Positions 1 to 12,626 are shown, counted from the first letter of the stretch. The stretch is DNA of 64,000 nt from Macrosoma leucophasiata (GCA_036365455.1 JAWQUS010000027.1:13566501-13630500), one strand, 5' to 3'. The notes: generated from the letters alone by a model not told the origin. Translations and numbers: made by a program.

Positions 1-330
1 GACTACATTTTTATATTGGCATTCAAATTGTTCTCATTTTTAGGATTCATTATCATAAAAGTAGCCCCTACTTTGATGAGAATGTACTTTTAAACACATC
101 GAGCCAGGGATTTATAGTTTTAAAGTATCATAAGATAATCTATGCCAAAAATTAAAAATAGCGTTTTCCGATATTTAGAGTATTTTCAATTCCTTTATTT
201 TATAACAGTCGGTGTCAAAATACATGAGACCAAGAAAAATTTAATTTTAGGAGGAAGGCCAATATAGTTGAAAATGGTTGAGAAGAAAACACTTTTAACT
301 CATCGGAATAAAGTTTAAATTTAAACTTCC
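1..330. repeat. Left copy of a diverged local duplication
   Basis: This stretch resembles 1240-1915 in order and wording. Shared blocks include a GACTAC start, 'tttttaggattc', 'agccagggatttata', 'gtttaaatttaaact' and the intervening spacing. The right copy is split by a repeat A insertion. No coding potential is seen. It may be an old tandem duplication or two copies of an unknown dispersed repeat. Confidence 0.55.
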
Positions 331-540
331 TGGATTCCCCTGCATCGAGGTAGGTAAGAGGGCACAAGTCTCTCAAGTCTCAACTTTCCCCTACAGAGCT
401 GTTTGAATGTAAAAGCGTTTTTACCCAGCAGCATTAATTTTGATGATAAACAATATGAAACTAAGTATAACCTTAAAAATAAACTACATACATCCTATTA
501 ACGCAAAAAAAAACTTTCCATGAGGGGTTAAAGCGAAATA

Positions 541-757
541 ATTTCAGCCGAAAGATCTTCACTGCTGGATCAATGAGGGATATGCCATTATCGCCACGCT
601 TGGTGTGCGGATTGGCGATCGCAGTGGCGGTAGTTTTATCGCAGGATGCTGCTGCCCATCTTGCGTTATTACATTTACTATCGCCCCATTGGAATGGTTT
701 GACAACCATTGTTCGGTTGACTGACTGCACTAGTGAAAGAATCTTCCTAAAAACCTA
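541..757 (+). repeat. Repeat B copy (interspersed, SINE-like)
   Basis: It shares long matches with 17693-17889, 28023-28305 and, inverted, 33720-34200: 'cagccgaaagat', 'tcgccacgcttgg', 'gattggcgatcgcagtg', 'gcggtagtttt', 'tgctgctgcccat' and 'gttcggttgactgactgc'. It is non-coding; short open frames here are incidental. The class is unknown; a SINE or a LINE 3' end are both possible. Confidence 0.7.
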
Positions 758-1239
758 ACGAAGGAACGAAGAAAGGGATATAAAGCTCAATAATTAGCAG
801 ATTTTGAGACGTGAATAATTTGCGGAAAATAGAAAATTGGACCTGAATCTATTAAATATAAGGATGCATAGGACCCATTTTTCTTAGAAATACTTATCTT
901 TATTCGGAAGCAATTTGCATTATCTCATAAAAAATAAAATTATGGACTTTACGTCAACAGATTCTACGTGATATTAGGTAGTAAATTATGACGCAGCAAA
1001 CTTCTGACTTGATAAAAATTGCGAATAATTAGTGCCATCTGCGGAAGGTATAGTCATTTTTCCAGAACATGGAACAATGAAGGTTAACAAGGTGCTAAAA
1101 CAAACGTTAATATGAAAAGCTATAAAAATTGACAACTTACATGAAGAAAGAATGGTCTAAGTGACCGCATTATCATTATATCTCCTTAGCTGCTATGTAT
1201 CAATATAACAATATTATATAACTATTATGGCATATCTGT
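758..1239. other. No recognisable feature
   Basis: AT-rich sequence with no convincing open frame, RNA gene or repeat. Confidence 0.6.
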
Positions 1240-1915
1240 GACTACTTTTTTATATCCATTTACATTTAAATTGTTTTAATTTTTAGGATTCCCATTCGTA
1301 TTCGTATATCGTATTTTTACTGGTGGTAGAGCTCCAGTGAAGAATCTCGCGGGCGTAGGCACCACCGCATTACCTTATATACTTGCCGCTAAATGGTAGT
1401 GTTCAGCACTATCGTGTTCCGATCAGGTGGTAATGTACGGCCCTGTAATTTCCGGCACAGAGGCATAACCTTAGGTCTCAGAAGTGGTAACACATCTGCA
1501 TGTTGACCTCTGGTCTTTGTGTAAGTGCCTATAGGCTGTAGTCATCACTTAACGCCAATGTGAACTGCAAGCTTGTATGCCACTTTCATTACACAAAAAA
1601 AAATACTAAAACGTGCCTGCTGGATCCAATATTCAACAGTTTTTATAATAATTTAGTTTTTTTAGTAGGTACTGCTGTGATGGGAATGTGCCTTGTAAAC
1701 ACATCCAGCCAGGGATTTATAAATTTAAAGCATCATAGCAAGATCTATACTTATAAGTTGTAGGAGAAACTTCTTTGAAATATTATTTTGCGAACCTAAA
1801 AACATTTTCCAATAGTTAAAACGCACAAGACCAACAAAAAATGAATTTCATGAGGAAGCCTATACAGTCGAAAATGGTTAAGAAAGTTTAAATTTAAACT
1901 TTAAAATAGTAACTA
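1240..1915. repeat. Right copy of the local duplication, split by repeat A
   Basis: It matches 1-330 on both sides of the repeat A insertion at 1317-1601. The order of shared blocks is kept, so the duplication predates the insertion. Confidence 0.55.
1317..1601 (+). repeat. Repeat A copy (about 285 bp, A-tailed)
   Basis: Repeat A is the commonest dispersed repeat here. A typical copy starts TACTGGTGGTAGAGCTCCAG, runs through GTGTTCAGCACTATCGTG, ACGGCCCTGTAATTTCC and GGCTGCAGTCATCACTTAAC, and ends CCACTTCCATTACAT plus an A run. Several copies share the same 5' start, which fits a SINE better than a 5'-truncated LINE. A clear pol III box B is not seen, so the class is left open. Confidence 0.8.
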
Positions 1916-2184
1916 GAAGTTTTTTACTACCGGTAGGATAGAATATTTTTATTCTGGTGACTTCGGAGAGGTAAAATAATTTTAAATACAGGAAAATGTC
2001 CTAGTGGTGCTCAAGGTAATATCCCACAGCTTTTTTTCCATTAACCTGTTTTTGAATTTTAATCTATACTTATAATAAACGTGTAAAAGTGTAAATTCTG
2101 TACATTAAAAATATAAAAAAAAAAAATACCAGGGGATGTTACTAGATCGATACCGAACCCAAATATGTGATTAGATTTTTTTTT

Positions 2185-2185
2185 T

Positions 2186-2220
<35 letters not shown>

Positions 2221-2241
2221 GTCTGCCTGTCTGTCTGTCTG
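2185..2241 (+). repeat. (TCTG)n microsatellite
   Basis: A run of TCTG units with a few TCTA and TGCC interruptions inside the Helitron-like element. A shorter TCTG run is at the matching place in the copy near 35845. Confidence 0.9.
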
Positions 2242-3178
2242 TTTGTTCAAGCATCACAGAAAAACTACCTTTCCGATTACAATTAAACTTGGTACGATTA
2301 TACTTTAACCTTTGGCGCACATCACTGGGTACTTTTTATTTCGGAAAAATGTCTGTTTGTTTGTGTGTTTGTGCACGCTAATATCAGAAACGACTTATTC
2401 GATTTGCGGTTTTCACTAATATATTACGGTAAGTTTCACTCAACATTTAGTGTTTGTTTCATGTAAATCGGTTCAGAAATAAAAAGTAATGTCAATTTAA
2501 AGAATCATATCGAATATTTTTAAGCTATTCTGTATCTTAGTTCTATCTTTAAGGGGGTTTCGTACCTAAAAGGTAAAAACAGACCGTGCGGATTACTAAT
2601 CCTCCGCTGTCTATCTGTCTGTTTGTCCGTCCGTCTGTCTGTCACCAGCCTGTATCTCATAAATACTGATAGCTAGAAAGTTAACATATTCACAAATTAT
2701 GTATTTCTGATACCGCTATAAAGAAAAAATTACTTACTAAAAACAAGAAAATGAAAATGTTAAGAGGTCCAAGGGGGCATACAATAAACGTGTTTTTTTT
2801 CGTATATTTTTTGCTCGATAACAATAACGGTAGCAAGTAGACGCTTAAAATTTCAACAGAATTTTAAGATCATAAGTGGTAGGAATATAACATACCTTCC
2901 ACAATAAATCTATACAAATAAATAAAATTGGAGTGTCTGTTTGTAATATTAAAATAACCGCTTTTTACTAAATGCATATGTATGTATACACGGTACATAT
3001 ACCAAAACAACATCTTTTAAAATGTTTGTCTGTCTGTCTATCTGTCTGTCTGTCTGTTTGGCGGGGCTAATCTTGGGAAGGGCTGGACCAATTTTGACGG
3101 GACTTTCACTGGCAGATAGCTGATGTGATTAGGAATAACTTAGGCTACTTTTATCTCCATACATACATACATACAAAT

Positions 3179-3626
3179 AAGTAGAATTGGAGTATATCCG
3201 ACTTTGACGGGACTTCCACGGATAGAGGTAGCTGATGTAATAAGGAATAACTTAGGCTACTTTTATCTCCATACATACATACATACAAATAAGTAGAATT
3301 AGAGTATATCCGACTTGGACGGGACTTCCACGGATAGAGGTAGCTGATGTAATAAGGAATAACTTAGGCTACTTTTATCTCCATACATACATACATACAA
3401 ATAAGTAGAATTGGAGTATATCCGACTTTGACGGGACTTCCACGGATAGAGGTAGCTGATGTAATAAGGAATAACTTAGGCTACTTTTATCTCCATACAT
3501 ACATACATACAAATAAGTAGAATTAGAGTATATCCGACTTGGACGGGACTTCCACGGATAGAGGTAGCTGATATAATAAAGAATAACTTAGGCTACTTTT
3601 ATCTCCATACATACATACATGCAGGC
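3179..3626 (+). repeat. Four 112-bp tandem units in an A-B-A-B pattern
   Basis: Units start at 3179, 3291, 3403 and 3515, exactly 112 bases apart. Each begins AAGTAGAATT and ends with a CATA run. Units 1 and 3 carry TTGGAG and ACTTTGAC; units 2 and 4 carry TTAGAG and ACTTGGAC, so the true period is 224. Partial relatives flank the array and occur near 36745-37060. Confidence 0.9.
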
Positions 3627-3880
3627 CTACATACAAATAGATAGCATTTGAGTGTCTCCGATTTTGACGGGGCTTTAACTGGCAGATAGCTGATGTGATA
3701 AGGAGTAACTTAGGCTAATTTTATACTAGCAGCACCCACGACTTCGTCCGGGTAGATAGTGAACAATCATATTTTTTCTCACGTGGACGAAGTCGCGGGC
3801 ACAGCTAGTTGATAATAATATCTCTTCATGTTTTTTAGATGTAGGTACTTCTAGTACTGAATTATCAAATTATATAATAA

Positions 3881-4245
3881 TAATAATACATAATGGCAAC
3901 CCATTATACATCCCACTGCTGGGCACGAGTCTCTATCCTTTTTGGGGGGAGGCCTGGAGCTTACTCGACCACGCTGCTCCAATGCGGATTGGTGGAGATA
4001 CGGGTTAGTGGCCAACCCGCTGTCGGATGTTTTCGAACCGCCCATAAGGCCTCCGACAAGGTTTAACGACTGCTATCTATCGATAGCAACCGGGACCGAC
4101 GGCTTAACGGCTTCCGAAGCACGGAAACGTGCATTTTTATTTGTCAATACCGTTCACCCATCGGACACCCGACCGCGCCCATAATGCTTAACCGAGTAGA
4201 TCGCTTACGATATGCACTAGCCGCTGGGCCATGCGCGCTTCAAAT
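3881..4245 (-). repeat. Repeat D, tRNA-headed SINE, near full length
   Basis: On the - strand it begins near GCGCATGGCCCAGCGGCTAG, resembling a tRNA D-arm / box A, and ends in an ATT-rich tail. The inner block with CCCACTGCTGGGCACGAGTC is shared with shorter copies at 42466 and 57434. Its open frames are not genes. Confidence 0.65.
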
Positions 4246-4700
4246 TACATAATAAATAATAAAATATAAATAGGTATAATATAAAATATAAAAATATATA
4301 TTAAAAAATAATACCAAATTGGCATACAATAAGTGACGTACTGTAATTTTTTTTAGATTTTATTTAATTATATAAGAATAGTTGTTCAGAAAAAAATGTA
4401 ACTTTTGACATAATAAAATTCTGCAATACGGAATCATATTTGCATCATTGCGACCCGCACTTATCAGTTTTTGCATAAGTATTCTTGATAATATCATCGA
4501 CATATTTGGAATCCGTTTTTTATATCCTTTTGTTTAAAATCTAAACATAAAACTTTGTTTTACAACACTACAATGATGGGCCTGCAGTAAAAAAGGTAAA
4601 AGTATCAACCACTCTGTGTCAGGTATTATTGTTTAAATTACTACCATTAAAATAATAGATGTTCTCTTTGAGTAAAAATGTTTCTTTGTGTTAAAGCAGT
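4246..4700. other. No recognisable feature
   Basis: AT-rich spacer between repeat D and a repeat A copy. Confidence 0.6.
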
Positions 4701-4988
4701 TTTTTTAAGTACTTGATGGAAGTGGTAAACATGCACACAGTTCACAGTGATGTTTAGTGATGACTGCAGCTATAGACACCCACACAAAGACCAGAGGTCA
4801 AAATGCAGATGCGTTGCCACCCCTGAGGCCTCAGGCGCTATGCCTCTGTGCCGGAAATTACAGGGCCGTACATTACCACCTGACCGGAACACGATAGTGC
4901 TGAACACTACCATTTAGCCGCAAGTATATTAGTTAATGCGGTGGTGCCTACGCCCGCGAGCTCCGTCACTGGAACACTACCACCAGTA
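4701..4988 (-). repeat. Repeat A copy
   Basis: Near full-length inverted copy. A T run at the left end corresponds to the A tail, and CTACCACCAG at the right end corresponds to the family 5' end. Confidence 0.8.
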
Positions 4989-5033
4989 GAAATTTATTAT
5001 AATATAGTTTATTGATAGGGACGTGGTGGAGCC

Positions 5034-5261
5034 GTGGAGGAGCGGTTTGACGCTCCTGCTCCCTTGGGGCTCTACTATATCCACATAAACAACTCCACCC
5101 GACCATCGTGGGACGCCTGGTGTTATGAGTGGTCTGAATGGGGACCTCCGAGCGTTGGCCTAGGGGAAGTCCGTCGCTTGAATGAAATTCTTGAACCTTC
5201 TTATGAGACCCATAGTGAGATTCATCATCATCATTCATCATTTCAAACTTTTTATTTATAA
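5034..5261 (+). other. Unrecognised GC-richer open segment
   Basis: A 75-codon open frame in a patch clearly richer in G+C than its surroundings, with a Trp-rich middle (WDAWCYEWSEWGPP). It abuts the 5' end of a repeat A copy and ends in a CAT-rich stretch. I do not recognise a family. It may be an eroded exon, a fragment of a retrotransposon coding region, or chance. No good splice sites are evident. Confidence 0.2.
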
Positions 5262-5442
5262 TTTTTAAATACCTATATAGTTTTTGAAGTTTAAAGTAAA
5301 TTTAAGTGAATAGACAAAAATTTACCATTTCCTCACCCTTTGTCATCTATCTCCGACACGATACATCGTAATTTTGTTTTATTATCTGGAAAGTAATTTT
5401 TACCTAAGATTGCAGGCAAATCTGTAGAAGTCTATGGTGTTT

Positions 5443-5512
5443 ATGATAACATAAATTGTACGGAACCCTGTGAACGAGAGTTCGACTCGCACTAGGTCGC
5501 TTTTTATGCTCA
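5443..5512 (+). repeat. 3' fragment of repeat F
   Basis: It contains CGGAACCCTG followed by GAGTTCGACTCGCACTAGG, like the 3' end of the element at 50456-51145 (GAGTCTGACTCGCACTTGG). Confidence 0.5.
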
Positions 5513-5617
5513 TCAAGGAAAAAAGTGATGAATTCTGATAAATTTGAGAAGCCCGATAGCTGAAAATTAAAAAAACAACGGGTGACTTTCCATGAGTGCC
5601 AGCAAAAGTAAAAACTT

Positions 5618-5681
5618 GACACCACTACTACCATCACCGCCACCGTCACCACCACCACCATCACCACCACCGTCACCATAG
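5618..5681 (+). repeat. CAC/CAT trinucleotide minisatellite
   Basis: Imperfect array of CAC, CAT and CGC triplets. It gives a Val-rich open frame on the - strand that is an artefact of the repeat. Confidence 0.85.
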
Positions 5682-5892
5682 GTAATTATGTGAATGAAAG
5701 CACCACCAATTGTCATTCTGAATTCCTGAAATAAAATAGCTTACGTGTCCGTCTTACGCAATTTCGGGTCACGTGTCCTGACGCGAGTATAAAATTTTTC
5801 ACACATCATAAAAAGGGCAAGGCGCCGCTAAAGAAATGTACACTGCAAAAATTTGGTCACTCTGGGTGATTGTGCCCGAGTAGATGAGTAGA

Positions 5893-6068
5893 TTTTTTTT
5901 ATGTTATTGAATTTGGCAAACAAGCATGCAGTTCTCATTGATGTTAAGTGATGACTGCAGCCTATAGATACTCACACAAAGATCAAGGTCAAAATTGCAG
6001 ATGCGTCACCACTCCTGAGGCCTGAGGAATGCCTCTGTGCCGGAAATTACAGGGCCGTACATAACCAC
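5893..6068 (-). repeat. Repeat A copy, 3' two-thirds
   Basis: Inverted partial copy, from the A-tail side through the block GGAAATTACAGGGCCGTAC. The family 5' part is missing. Confidence 0.75.
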
Positions 6069-9028
6069 ACAACGCGTCATACTGCCCCGCTGCTAATTAA
6101 AATATATGTCTTAGCTAACCTTCCTCAATAATTAGCCTATAAAATACAAAAATATTTTTTATATTCTGACTGGTGGTTCTAAATATCATAACTACTCGAA
6201 CGTTCAAATAAATAAGGAGATTACACGACCTGTGACACGTTAGATACCTACGCGTCACACGTGACACGGCCAAACGACTTTATAACTGACAAAATCTTAG
6301 ATTAGTATCACTAATCCCACAGTAAATCAAAATAGAATTCTTAGTAAAACTTCCAAACATAATAGACTCATCTCTAAATCGTATGGACTCTTTATAAACT
6401 CTCATTCACAAGAGGCTTTCTTGTTCACATAATTAAAACCTAGCTTACCTAGATGATACGCCTTTGCTTTTGAAATCGATTATTAGTCGATTCGATTGTA
6501 TCCCACTTACTTGAAGTAAAATCTATATCTTAATTAATATTTCTTTAAGCGGATCTGTAAGTCGTTTTCTAAAAATGAATTTAATGGTTCCGTTAACCTA
6601 AACGTACCTAATAAGTTCCTGATGATATAAAAAACTTATTAGACTTAGGTATGGATATGATACGCATACAAATCAAAATGCTACATTTTACATGCGCTAA
6701 TTTAGCACAAGTTTACGCTAACGTTTGTAGTAGATACGAATAAAAATTGCGGCTACATAGTTTATTTTTTGTGCAAGTAAATTACAAAATGTGTGCATTA
6801 CTGATTTTCCACTATATACCTACGAAGTTTTAAGTGAAAACATAAAATCTCTTAGGTACTTATTGTAAAAATACCTGGAAAAGGAAATACAAAACTATTA
6901 GTATAAGCACTCCATAGCCTTGAACAAAATAAAAATATCCTTAAAAGACCCCTGCTGCTTAATTAGTATTCATTATTTAATTAGAAATTGAATACAAAAG
7001 TAGGTATTCAAATGACGAAATGAAACAAATTAGCCATAAGTGTTCTCGGATACAGCGTCGCTGCCACTCTGTCTACAGCCTCTTGAGATAAATTTACATA
7101 TGGCCCGTGAAGACACAACGTGACCGACCAATTCATATTCAACAAGAATCGTAAATTTTCAATGGAAAATAAAAAGAACACAACGATACGAACACCTGAC
7201 CATTATAACTTGTGATACTCGGATAAAATATCACCACTGAGATTTATTTCTCTGCGTTTAATCGAGAAATATTAATTAGCAACTTTGAGGTCAATAATCT
7301 CTTTATTATTTTTATTTTACTCATAATTTCGATAACAGCGAAATATCACTAGCGAAAATGAGACCGGCTTCTTATTACACGGAACGAACAGGTATATCGC
7401 TCAATTTCCACTGTTTGATATCCATATTCTTCACTTTTATTATCTTTAATTGGAATCATTAAATCTTGTGTGTTGTGTTAATTTTGCATAAAATACTTTA
7501 TATAGCGTAGATTATCATGATGGCATAGGTATAATTAAATAATCAATTCTAAATCTCACGACTCGATTTTCCAGGTGTTCCGAAATCATATAACAAAAAA
7601 TATATGACGACCATTGAACCGTTTATTCACATTTATTTGTCACTAGTTTCGTTCTGTGTATCATTAACCTGTGTGACTTCTACCGAAATCATAACTGAGC
7701 ATATTTTTATTTAATAAGTCAATATGTTATAAAGAAAAATATTATTAGCTTCAAATGAAGGCAAATAAACTTCCAGGAGAATAATTTTTAAACATAAAAG
7801 ATATTATAGCTACATTAATAACATTCCTGTTTACACAATTTATTCCTGTAACAAGTTATTTAATTTCTAAGTTTCAGTACCTAAGTTAATTGTTGCATAT
7901 ATTTGCCATCATTAAATAATTACATAAAAAAAGTAAATTCATGTAGCCCTTTGGTTGGTAGAGGACAAAATTACCGCTGTTTACATTTCTGGTACCGTGG
8001 GATTCTTTAAGAGCTTTTTCTTTGCTTTTTTTTTACCGAGAACTCTGCAGGATACCTCGAGTTCATTTTGCATTTTTTATAACTGAGAAAGTACAAACGA
8101 AACGAAAATGTTGCCTTAATAATAAAATATTCTCAAAAATGGCGTTAAATACTTTGAATACTTGGTACGAATCTACGTCATTTGCTACTTTTTAAAAAAT
8201 ACTTACCACTTAGCATATAGGTCGCTTATCTGATATTTTTTATTTCCTATATCATAAAAAACTCGTTCAAAGATAATTGCTTTTTGCTATAAAAAAAAAC
8301 TGGGTGGTAAAAAAATGGGTCTATTCCATCCACTATCTCCACTATTTATTGCAATATTAATATTTATCGATCGAAGAAACTAATTTAATGTATTTCACGC
8401 TTATATCACTTAGATAAATACTCTAATAAATATTGGAAATATAAATATTCTCACTATACTACTAATATATTGTTTATCTGTGTGTAAATTTGGGTTTGAA
8501 TATCAACTATTTAATATTAAAAGATCGCCCGTGAAGCCTACATTAATAAAATCTTCAAATTTGTAATAATATTTATCAAGTTTGACTAACGTTGGTAGAA
8601 ACTAATAACAATTTGTTTCCAGAAACCGTAAGTATTCACAATAGATCTACAAATCAAATTTGTAGACTTTCGATTGCCCACTAATATAAATCATGCTTTC
8701 AACCTTTACAGGGAATAGGCCCAAATAAAGAATATAATCGAAACTGGATATTAATCTTTATAAATATATAGTCTATGAATAACAAATTTAAACCTAGAAT
8801 ATATTCATGATTTAATTATCTGAATCATCTGAAAAAAATAACAAACAGGACAAATTATACAAGAAAATATATATTTTTTATCATAAAAAATAAAGAATTC
8901 ATATAAGTTCTAGCAGGACATGCCAAATTATATAAAATGTTAACTGAATATTATAAGAGTCGTTTTCTTGCGTTAGAGATTGTAATTGGCATATTTTTAT
9001 GAAATGGTGTTAAACAAAGATTAGGTAC
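6069..9028. other. About 3 kb with no recognisable feature
   Basis: AT-rich DNA without a plausible exon, RNA gene or named repeat. It could be intronic or intergenic. Confidence 0.6.
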
Positions 9029-9200
9029 ACTTCATGTTAAGTGTCGACTGCAGCCTATAGACAGATGTAGGTAGGTACACAAAAACTTTGCACACGGGCG
9101 CTGCACGAGATAGAGCCGCCCCTGAGCTTAGGTACTGAATTGATGCATACGCCCTAAAGTTCTTTTCTGGACAGCAATATAGGTCTGGCCCTATTGCTAC
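9029..9200 (-). repeat. Possible highly diverged repeat A remnant
   Basis: The segment keeps TGTTAAGTG, GACTGCAGCCTATAGACA and CCCCTGAG in the repeat A order, but the rest has drifted. Confidence 0.35.
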
Positions 9201-9863
9201 ACACTCAAAGAGACGTAGTGAATACAAGCGTCGGAAAATAGTACACCTGCATTTACACCTTCGATTTTATTATTGATTTGCGATAACTTATTATTAATAA
9301 ATGTACAATTATTATGTATTGAATTATACAAAATATGTTATAATTATTATATTATATATAACATTTATTATTATTTTTACAAGACTTTTTATTTAATATC
9401 AGATTATAAGAACACAAAATGAAATAAAAAATCTGTAAATTTATGCAAAGTACAAAACGACAAGACATATCATATTCAATTACACTTTTTGTCGTAATTC
9501 AAGATCAATGTACCCAGAGATTAGAGCCCAGGTAATATAAAGCCGCGTAAAGTGATCTTGTGCAAGCAAACCTGATGTTAAAGTTACTTGTCGAAACCAG
9601 TACTGACTGCATCTTTTACATTTACGGCCATCACTTAAATCGAATTTATATAGCCATGTTATCAGTATATTTAAATCTGGAAATTTCAATATTTTCGTCA
9701 AGAATCACTTGTGCTGTATTCCAAATATTAAATTGCATTAACATGCATCATTCATTTGGTAGTTTCTGAGGTATTATCTGACTTAATATTATGAGTTATT
9801 TTGCTGCTTTGAATTACTGTTGTTATTGGACTACCTACTTTTACATCACAAACCCACACTTTA

Positions 9864-10009
9864 ACCCCCATTCATAAACGTATTTTAGCTAAAGTGTTGC
9901 TAATGTCTAATTTGTCCTTTACTATCTTGCACATTTGACAATGCAACCGACAAAGACAAAGCATTCTATAGCTAAAACGTATCTAAAGTACGTTTATGAA
10001 TAAGGGGGT
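9864..10009. mobile_element. MITE, ACCCCC...GGGGGT family, copy 1 (146 bp)
   Basis: The ends are inverted repeats of over 20 bases built on ACCCCC(T)ATTCATAAACGTA, extending into TTTAGCT. The interior matches the shorter copy at 11269-11358, including GACAAAGCATT and TAGCTAAAACGTATCTAAAG. There is no coding capacity. The target duplication is not resolved. Confidence 0.75.
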
Positions 10010-10170
10010 AAGTCTATAGATAGATATCTTAAGATAATAATATAATAAAACTAGGACTTACAAGTTAGAACGTTCTTAAGTTGGACATTCGTTAGTACTA
10101 ACGTCTAACTTAAGAACTGGCCCAAAAGACTTTCAGCCTAAAAACTTTCAACTTTTATCTGCCTAAAGGT

Positions 10171-10322
10171 GATTGGTAGAACTGAAGGGACGGAGGCATC
10201 ACCACATTAGCTAATCTACTTGTCCCTAAATGATAGTGTTCAGCGCTATCGTGCTATGTACGGCCCTGTAATTTCCCGCACAGAGGCACAACAACTAAGA
10301 TCTCAAGAGTGAGGAAATGTAC
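10171..10322 (+). repeat. Repeat A copy, 5' half, diverged
   Basis: Matches the family from TGGTAGAACTG through ACGGCCCTGTAATTTCC and the start of the following block. Confidence 0.65.
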
Positions 10323-11268
10323 AACATGTCCAACAAAAATCTTATCGAACTAAATACTGTATTAAGTTTTAAAACCTATCCCCGTAATAAATAGAAAGGA
10401 ATACAAAATCAAATCTCACTCTTCTTACTCTGGTTGGGTTGATGATCAACAACGATTTTGTAGAAGTTAATTTTGAGTCCAAGTAGGTAATCATTTCATT
10501 TTCCGGTACGTCTTCAAAACTCGGAAATTGTTGTGTTAATACTTACAATCATTGTGGCAAATACGTAGGTTGGTGCACAATAATTTGAGGAACAATAAAA
10601 ATTTGCTTCATGTGCATATAAGGCAGTACTTGAAAATATTGACTGTCAAAATATTTACGCATCTCCCACGAGTATATTAATTGCATTACGGCGTCTCCTC
10701 ATTGACGCACATATCACTACAAAGCAAACAAGATGTGGACAACAACAAACAGAATTTCCTTTTGGTGCTACGTAGTAAGAGCGCTATTTATTTGAAACAC
10801 CGCTAATTAAATCAGCACACAGTATTCATTAAAGGCTTTCCACAAATTGACACTTGGCTTTTGACGCAGGAAACGATTACCTACCGCGTAATTACCTTGT
10901 TATGGCTGTTGAAATGCTATGAACAACGCAATAACTGAACAAATATTGACGATTCTCAGTACTCTTAGCGGTCAGCTATTGTACTTTTATTCAATTGAGG
11001 ATACGGTATTACTAGTGCAAATAATATCATATTCCTGGTAATCATAGTAAAAATACTAACTGTTATCATAGAGATTACGGATTTCCACCTATCGTAAAAC
11101 TTTCGTGATGAAATTGACAGGATTAATATTGTACGAAGTTCATACCTGTAATGTATGTATGTAAATAACACAGATTCAAAATTAGTAGCGATGTATATGC
11201 TTTGAGAAAGCTTAACATTATACGTAAATATTTGTAGGCTGTAGAATTTATTGTGTACTTAAACCATT
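10323..11268. other. No recognisable feature
   Basis: AT-rich DNA; the open frames here are short and compositionally random. Confidence 0.6.
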
Positions 11269-11358
11269 ACCCCCTTATTCATGCGACTGACACAGACAAA
11301 GCATTATATAGCTACTAAAGCTAAAACGTATCTAAAGTACGTTTATGAATAAGGGGGT
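11269..11358. mobile_element. MITE, ACCCCC...GGGGGT family, copy 2 (90 bp)
   Basis: Same termini and right half as the copy at 9864-10009, but the left half of the interior is deleted, leaving ACCCCCTTATTCAT joined to the GACAAAGCATT block. Confidence 0.75.
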
Positions 11359-12626
11359 TTGAATAGATACTTCTTTAAACTTTCTAAAGTGTGTACGTCT
11401 TTCAAAAATAAACACAATTATATCTGCAACCTGCAGGTATGATTTTAGCTGAATTGAAGTTGAGTTGTATTTTTGAGGACCGTCAGTCTTATAATTTGAC
11501 TATATGGTACAATCTTTAATTATAATGTTATATATAGAGCCAGATATACAAAAATGAACTACAAAATACTTTACTAATTTATTAGTTTTAGAAGAAACTA
11601 GGAAGAAATGTAATCAGTCATAAAAAGTTACCCAAAAACTTTAGACATCTTGCGATAACTACCATGGATATTAATTTCGACATTTGACAATTCCTAGTAA
11701 AGTGTTAAAATTGTTTTAAATTTTTATGTAGGCTTTTTACGTAGTAATCTGCATGCTCAGCATTCAATTTGAATGTATTTTAAGCGAATTACAAATTCAT
11801 CTCAATTATTTATTGACATGATAGCACTAAGTACACTAAATGGCAAGTGAAGAAATAAAAATATTTTAGTAAGAATCATTTAATTCGATATCCCCGTATA
11901 AGTAAACACAACAAGAAATATGAATAAAATTCCTGTAAGGATTTAAATTACTCGCAGTTATTATAACAGTTATGGATTTTATCAACAACGTGTACCTTTA
12001 CAAAGTTGCAATTGATCGTGGAGCTCGATTGACTGAAAAACATGTACTTACTTAATGCTGCATTTAGCTAATTGAATTTGAATTTGTGAAAAAAATTGGT
12101 AATATTTATCAGGTTTGCATGAATATGAGTTTAATGACCGTGAGATTTAAAAACAGTAATGTCGTGCACCGAAGGTATGGGTATTCATACTCAAATGAGC
12201 AGATCGAGAAACAAAGCACTGCGTATTATTTTTGTCGTTTATAGTAGGGGAGTTTTGGCCCTTGCACACTGTTGAGTATCTCTACAAAATCTGAGTTGGT
12301 CCGACCCTAGGAAAGCTTAATTTTAGCCCCTTTATTTTGGAAAACCAGTGAGAATAGTAATTTTTCGAATATTTCCTTATCAACTTCAAAAATATTTATT
12401 TTAAAATTATAAAAAATGTGTTTGAGGATCACAAAATCTTCCATGTAATCAACTGTGAATGATTTAAAAATATTTATTTCTCTACATTAATCTAACTTAT
12501 TGTGACTCTTTCTTTAAATTTTGAAATATATTTCTTTATCTTTATCCTATGCTATCGCAGCGCCATCCTTATTTACGTGTTTTATAATAATGGACATTGA
12601 CTCTGTGATTTCTCTGGGATGGTTTA
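11359..12626. other. No recognisable feature
   Basis: AT-rich DNA without supported gene or repeat. Confidence 0.6.

Larger units (their letters stand above)
2063..3809 (+). mobile_element. Non-autonomous Helitron-like composite element, copy 1
   Basis: The 5' end reads TCTATACTTATAATAAA and the 3' end reads GTCGCGGGCACAGCTAGT, which fit the TC...CTAG|T termini of Helitron-type elements. A second copy lies at 35732-37164 with the same ends and internal order. Near the 3' end the same GC-rich motif appears inverted (GACTTCGTCC ... GGACGAAGTC), giving a terminal hairpin. Internally it holds a TCTG-rich microsatellite, a block starting GGGGGTTTCGTACCTAAAAG that resembles repeat F, and a 112-bp tandem array. 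No Rep/helicase reading frame is present, so it must be non-autonomous. Confidence 0.7.

Noticed and set aside
3179..3626. Regular repeats resembling a CRISPR array
   Set aside because: The 112-base units are contiguous copies without unique spacers, and the context is a eukaryotic transposon.
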